Source: an uncultured Ezakiella sp. (lineage in GTDB: Bacteria > Bacillota > Clostridia > Tissierellales > Peptoniphilaceae). From it: DNA of 13,386 bases. Positions 11,920-13,386 of this stretch are shown piece after piece. A program made the position numbers and the translations under genes. How positions within the stretch are numbered: position 1 is the stretch's first letter; each line of letters opens with the position of its first letter. The stretch lies in assembly GCF_943913045.1 (NCBI RefSeq), contig NZ_CALTVH010000019.1, positions 1 to 13,386 on the forward strand, read 5' to 3'. A model generated the notes under the pieces. It was not told the origin of the DNA. It was given only the letters and a program-made list of their open reading frames with translations, and searched no databases.

Positions 11920-13386
11920 ATGCATTCAAAGAATAAAATTCTTTCAATACTACTTGCAATAGTTATGGTACTTGGCACATTTAATCCTATTTTTGCAACA
12001 GGATTAGATGCTAGACCAAGCCTAAACGAAAACCCAGTAGAAATTGAAGGAACAAATGAAGGCGGAAAACTAGTCTTCCACTTATCAGAAGATGATAATG
12101 AAAGTCGAGTAACAGATTCTGGCTTAGAAATATCAGCCTTTAGCACTTCAGCCCAAAGAGGATCAGGCGAAGAAGCTACAGCAGATGGTGAACCAGCGAT
12201 TGGTGAAAACAGAGTTGTAGTAAAAGTTAATTTAACTACTATTAATAATAGTGTTACCTTTAATGACATATTCAAAGAAGGTGCGAAAGTTAAATTAGAA
12301 ATGTTTAATGAAGAGACTTACGACACTGAAATAAAAACAAAGGAATTTACTGCAAGTGGACAAGAAATAGACTTTGGTATTTATAAGCAAGAAAATATAA
12401 AAAATATCACTATAGACCTTGCAAGTGATGTAAAAATATCAGGTAAAATTGTAAAAAACATTGGTAGTGGAACAGATGGCGAAACAGGTACAACTACCTA
12501 TGTAATAAACCTATTTCAATATGTAAACCCACAAGTAAAAGTTACTACTGTTGATAAAGATGGTCAAACAGTAAACAATCCACCAGCAACAACTGGCGGA
12601 AAAATCAAAGTAAAAGCAGGAAATCAAGAAAAAGAAATTGATATCCCTACTAGCACTGATGCTGTAGATACATTTGAAGATAGGGATGTTAATACAGGTA
12701 ATGTTACTAACTTCCAAAGCACACCAACAGTTGAAGTAACAGGTTTAGACAATGGCGTATTAGTAGACAAAGCTAATAACAAAGTTTATAAACCAGGAAC
12801 ACCTGTAGTTGATCCAAAGGGAATCAACCCAACAGAAATAAAATTCACAGAAAAACCACTAGTTACAACAGACAACATGTCTGATGATGATGACTATGTA
12901 AAAGTAGAGTTCGACCAAGGGGTTCATGGTACTATCACAACACCTGCACCACTATATGTTTTTAAAGATGTAGAATTAGGTGAAAAAGCACCAAAAGCAC
13001 CAGAAGTAACACCAAACGAAGGTTGGACACACAATGGTTGGAAGCCTGCAGTAGCTACAAAGTATAGTGGTGATACAAAACACATTGCTCAATACAAACC
13101 AGTAGAAGCTGAAGGACAAGACATCACTACAAAAATAGATGTAACACCTAATGCTGAAGATGCAATTAAAAACAAAGCCGACCTTCCAGAAGGAACAACT
13201 TATAAATGGAAAGAAACACCGGATGTAAGTGAACCAACAAAAGAGGGACAACCTAAAGATGCAACGGTTACTGTAACTTATCCAGACGGATCAACTCAAG
13301 ATGTAGATGTTAAAATTACTGTAACTGATTTAACAGACGCAGAAAAATACGGCGATCAATTAACAGCAAAAGACATCGTAGTATGG
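11920..13386 (+). CDS. Second secreted surface protein with Rib-like repeat (partial, runs off the window)
   Basis: The frame is open from ATG 11920 to the last base (489 codons), so the C-terminus is outside the window. AAGGAGG (11908-11914) is 5 bases before the start. The signal peptide is MHSKNKILSI, a hydrophobic core, and NPIFA with a likely cut after Ala26. The mature part begins with an acidic, beta-rich region (27-310). It is followed by a module with VKVEFDQGVHGTI (327-339), GWTHNGW (368-374) and HIAQYKPV (388-395), resembling the InlB/Listeria-Bacteroides type. Residues about 404-468 look like a Rib/alpha-like repeat, with TYKWKETPDVS and VTVTYPDGSTQDVDVKITV. The next residues suggest further domains. 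No cysteine is seen. A wall anchor such as LPXTG would be expected beyond the window. It lies 92 bases after the first surface gene and is probably cotranscribed in part. Confidence 0.88.
   Translation, partial: MHSKNKILSILLAIVMVLGTFNPIFATGLDARPSLNENPVEIEGTNEGGKLVFHLSEDDNESRVTDSGLEISAFSTSAQRGSGEEATADGEPAIGENRVVVKVNLTTINNSVTFNDIFKEGAKVKLEMFNEETYDTEIKTKEFTASGQEIDFGIYKQENIKNITIDLASDVKISGKIVKNIGSGTDGETGTTTYVINLFQYVNPQVKVTTVDKDGQTVNNPPATTGGKIKVKAGNQEKEIDIPTSTDAVDTFEDRDVNTGNVTNFQSTPTVEVTGLDNGVLVDKANNKVYKPGTPVVDPKGINPTEIKFTEKPLVTTDNMSDDDDYVKVEFDQGVHGTITTPAPLYVFKDVELGEKAPKAPEVTPNEGWTHNGWKPAVATKYSGDTKHIAQYKPVEAEGQDITTKIDVTPNAEDAIKNKADLPEGTTYKWKETPDVSEPTKEGQPKDATVTVTYPDGSTQDVDVKITVTDLTDAEKYGDQLTAKDIVVW

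Noticed and set aside
11853..13251. Minus-strand frames at 11853-12275, 12511-12717 and 12976-13251
   Set aside because: These are antisense shadows of the second surface-protein gene, which is open on the plus strand to the window end and has a signal peptide and ribosome binding site.

Overview
This window suggests an AT-rich, Gram-positive anaerobic Firmicute, most likely one of the Peptoniphilaceae (Anaerococcus/Peptoniphilus/Finegoldia-like). The reasons are an alpha2-type glycyl-tRNA synthetase, strong AGGAGG ribosome binding sites, cysteine-free secreted surface proteins and a Rib-like repeat. The genus is inferred from general knowledge, not from a search.

Layout: 1-545 is a repeat island with no gene. 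A bidirectional-looking terminator (571-600) follows, then a minus-strand operon read right to left: glyS (glycyl-tRNA synthetase) then a class III Fic protein. 2732-3126 holds the glyS promoter, more repeats and the promoter of a plus-strand two-gene module (an unknown 134-residue protein plus a nucleotidyltransferase-fold protein, 3127-4125). A further repeat island (4219-4735) leads to a minus-strand D-2-hydroxyacid dehydrogenase (4736-5695). Reading away from it is a Panacea-domain antitoxin and a probable MazF/PemK-like toxin with a 4-base overlap (5855-6909), closed by a clear intrinsic terminator. A large repeat island (6981-7542) and a long, promoter-driven leader precede two exported surface proteins in a row. 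The first (8087-11827, 1246 residues) has a signal peptide and no visible wall anchor. The second (11920 to the window end, still open) has its own signal peptide and a Rib-like repeat.

The most unusual content is not in the genes. All large gaps are filled with short, modular inverted repeats of at least five kinds. Within a kind, flanks and loops are conserved, while the stems differ between copies and stay complementary. The modules are nested: one copy of a tandem repeat at the left edge looks like an empty site, and the next carries about 123 bases of other hairpin modules inside the same hairpin loop. This pattern of compensating stem changes points to conserved structure, in RNA or single-stranded DNA, or to arm-to-arm sequence correction. 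No transposase is present in the window.

Three regulatory or conflict-type modules (Fic, a nucleotidyltransferase pair, Panacea/MazF-like) sit within about 6 kb, separated by these repeat islands and mixed with housekeeping genes.
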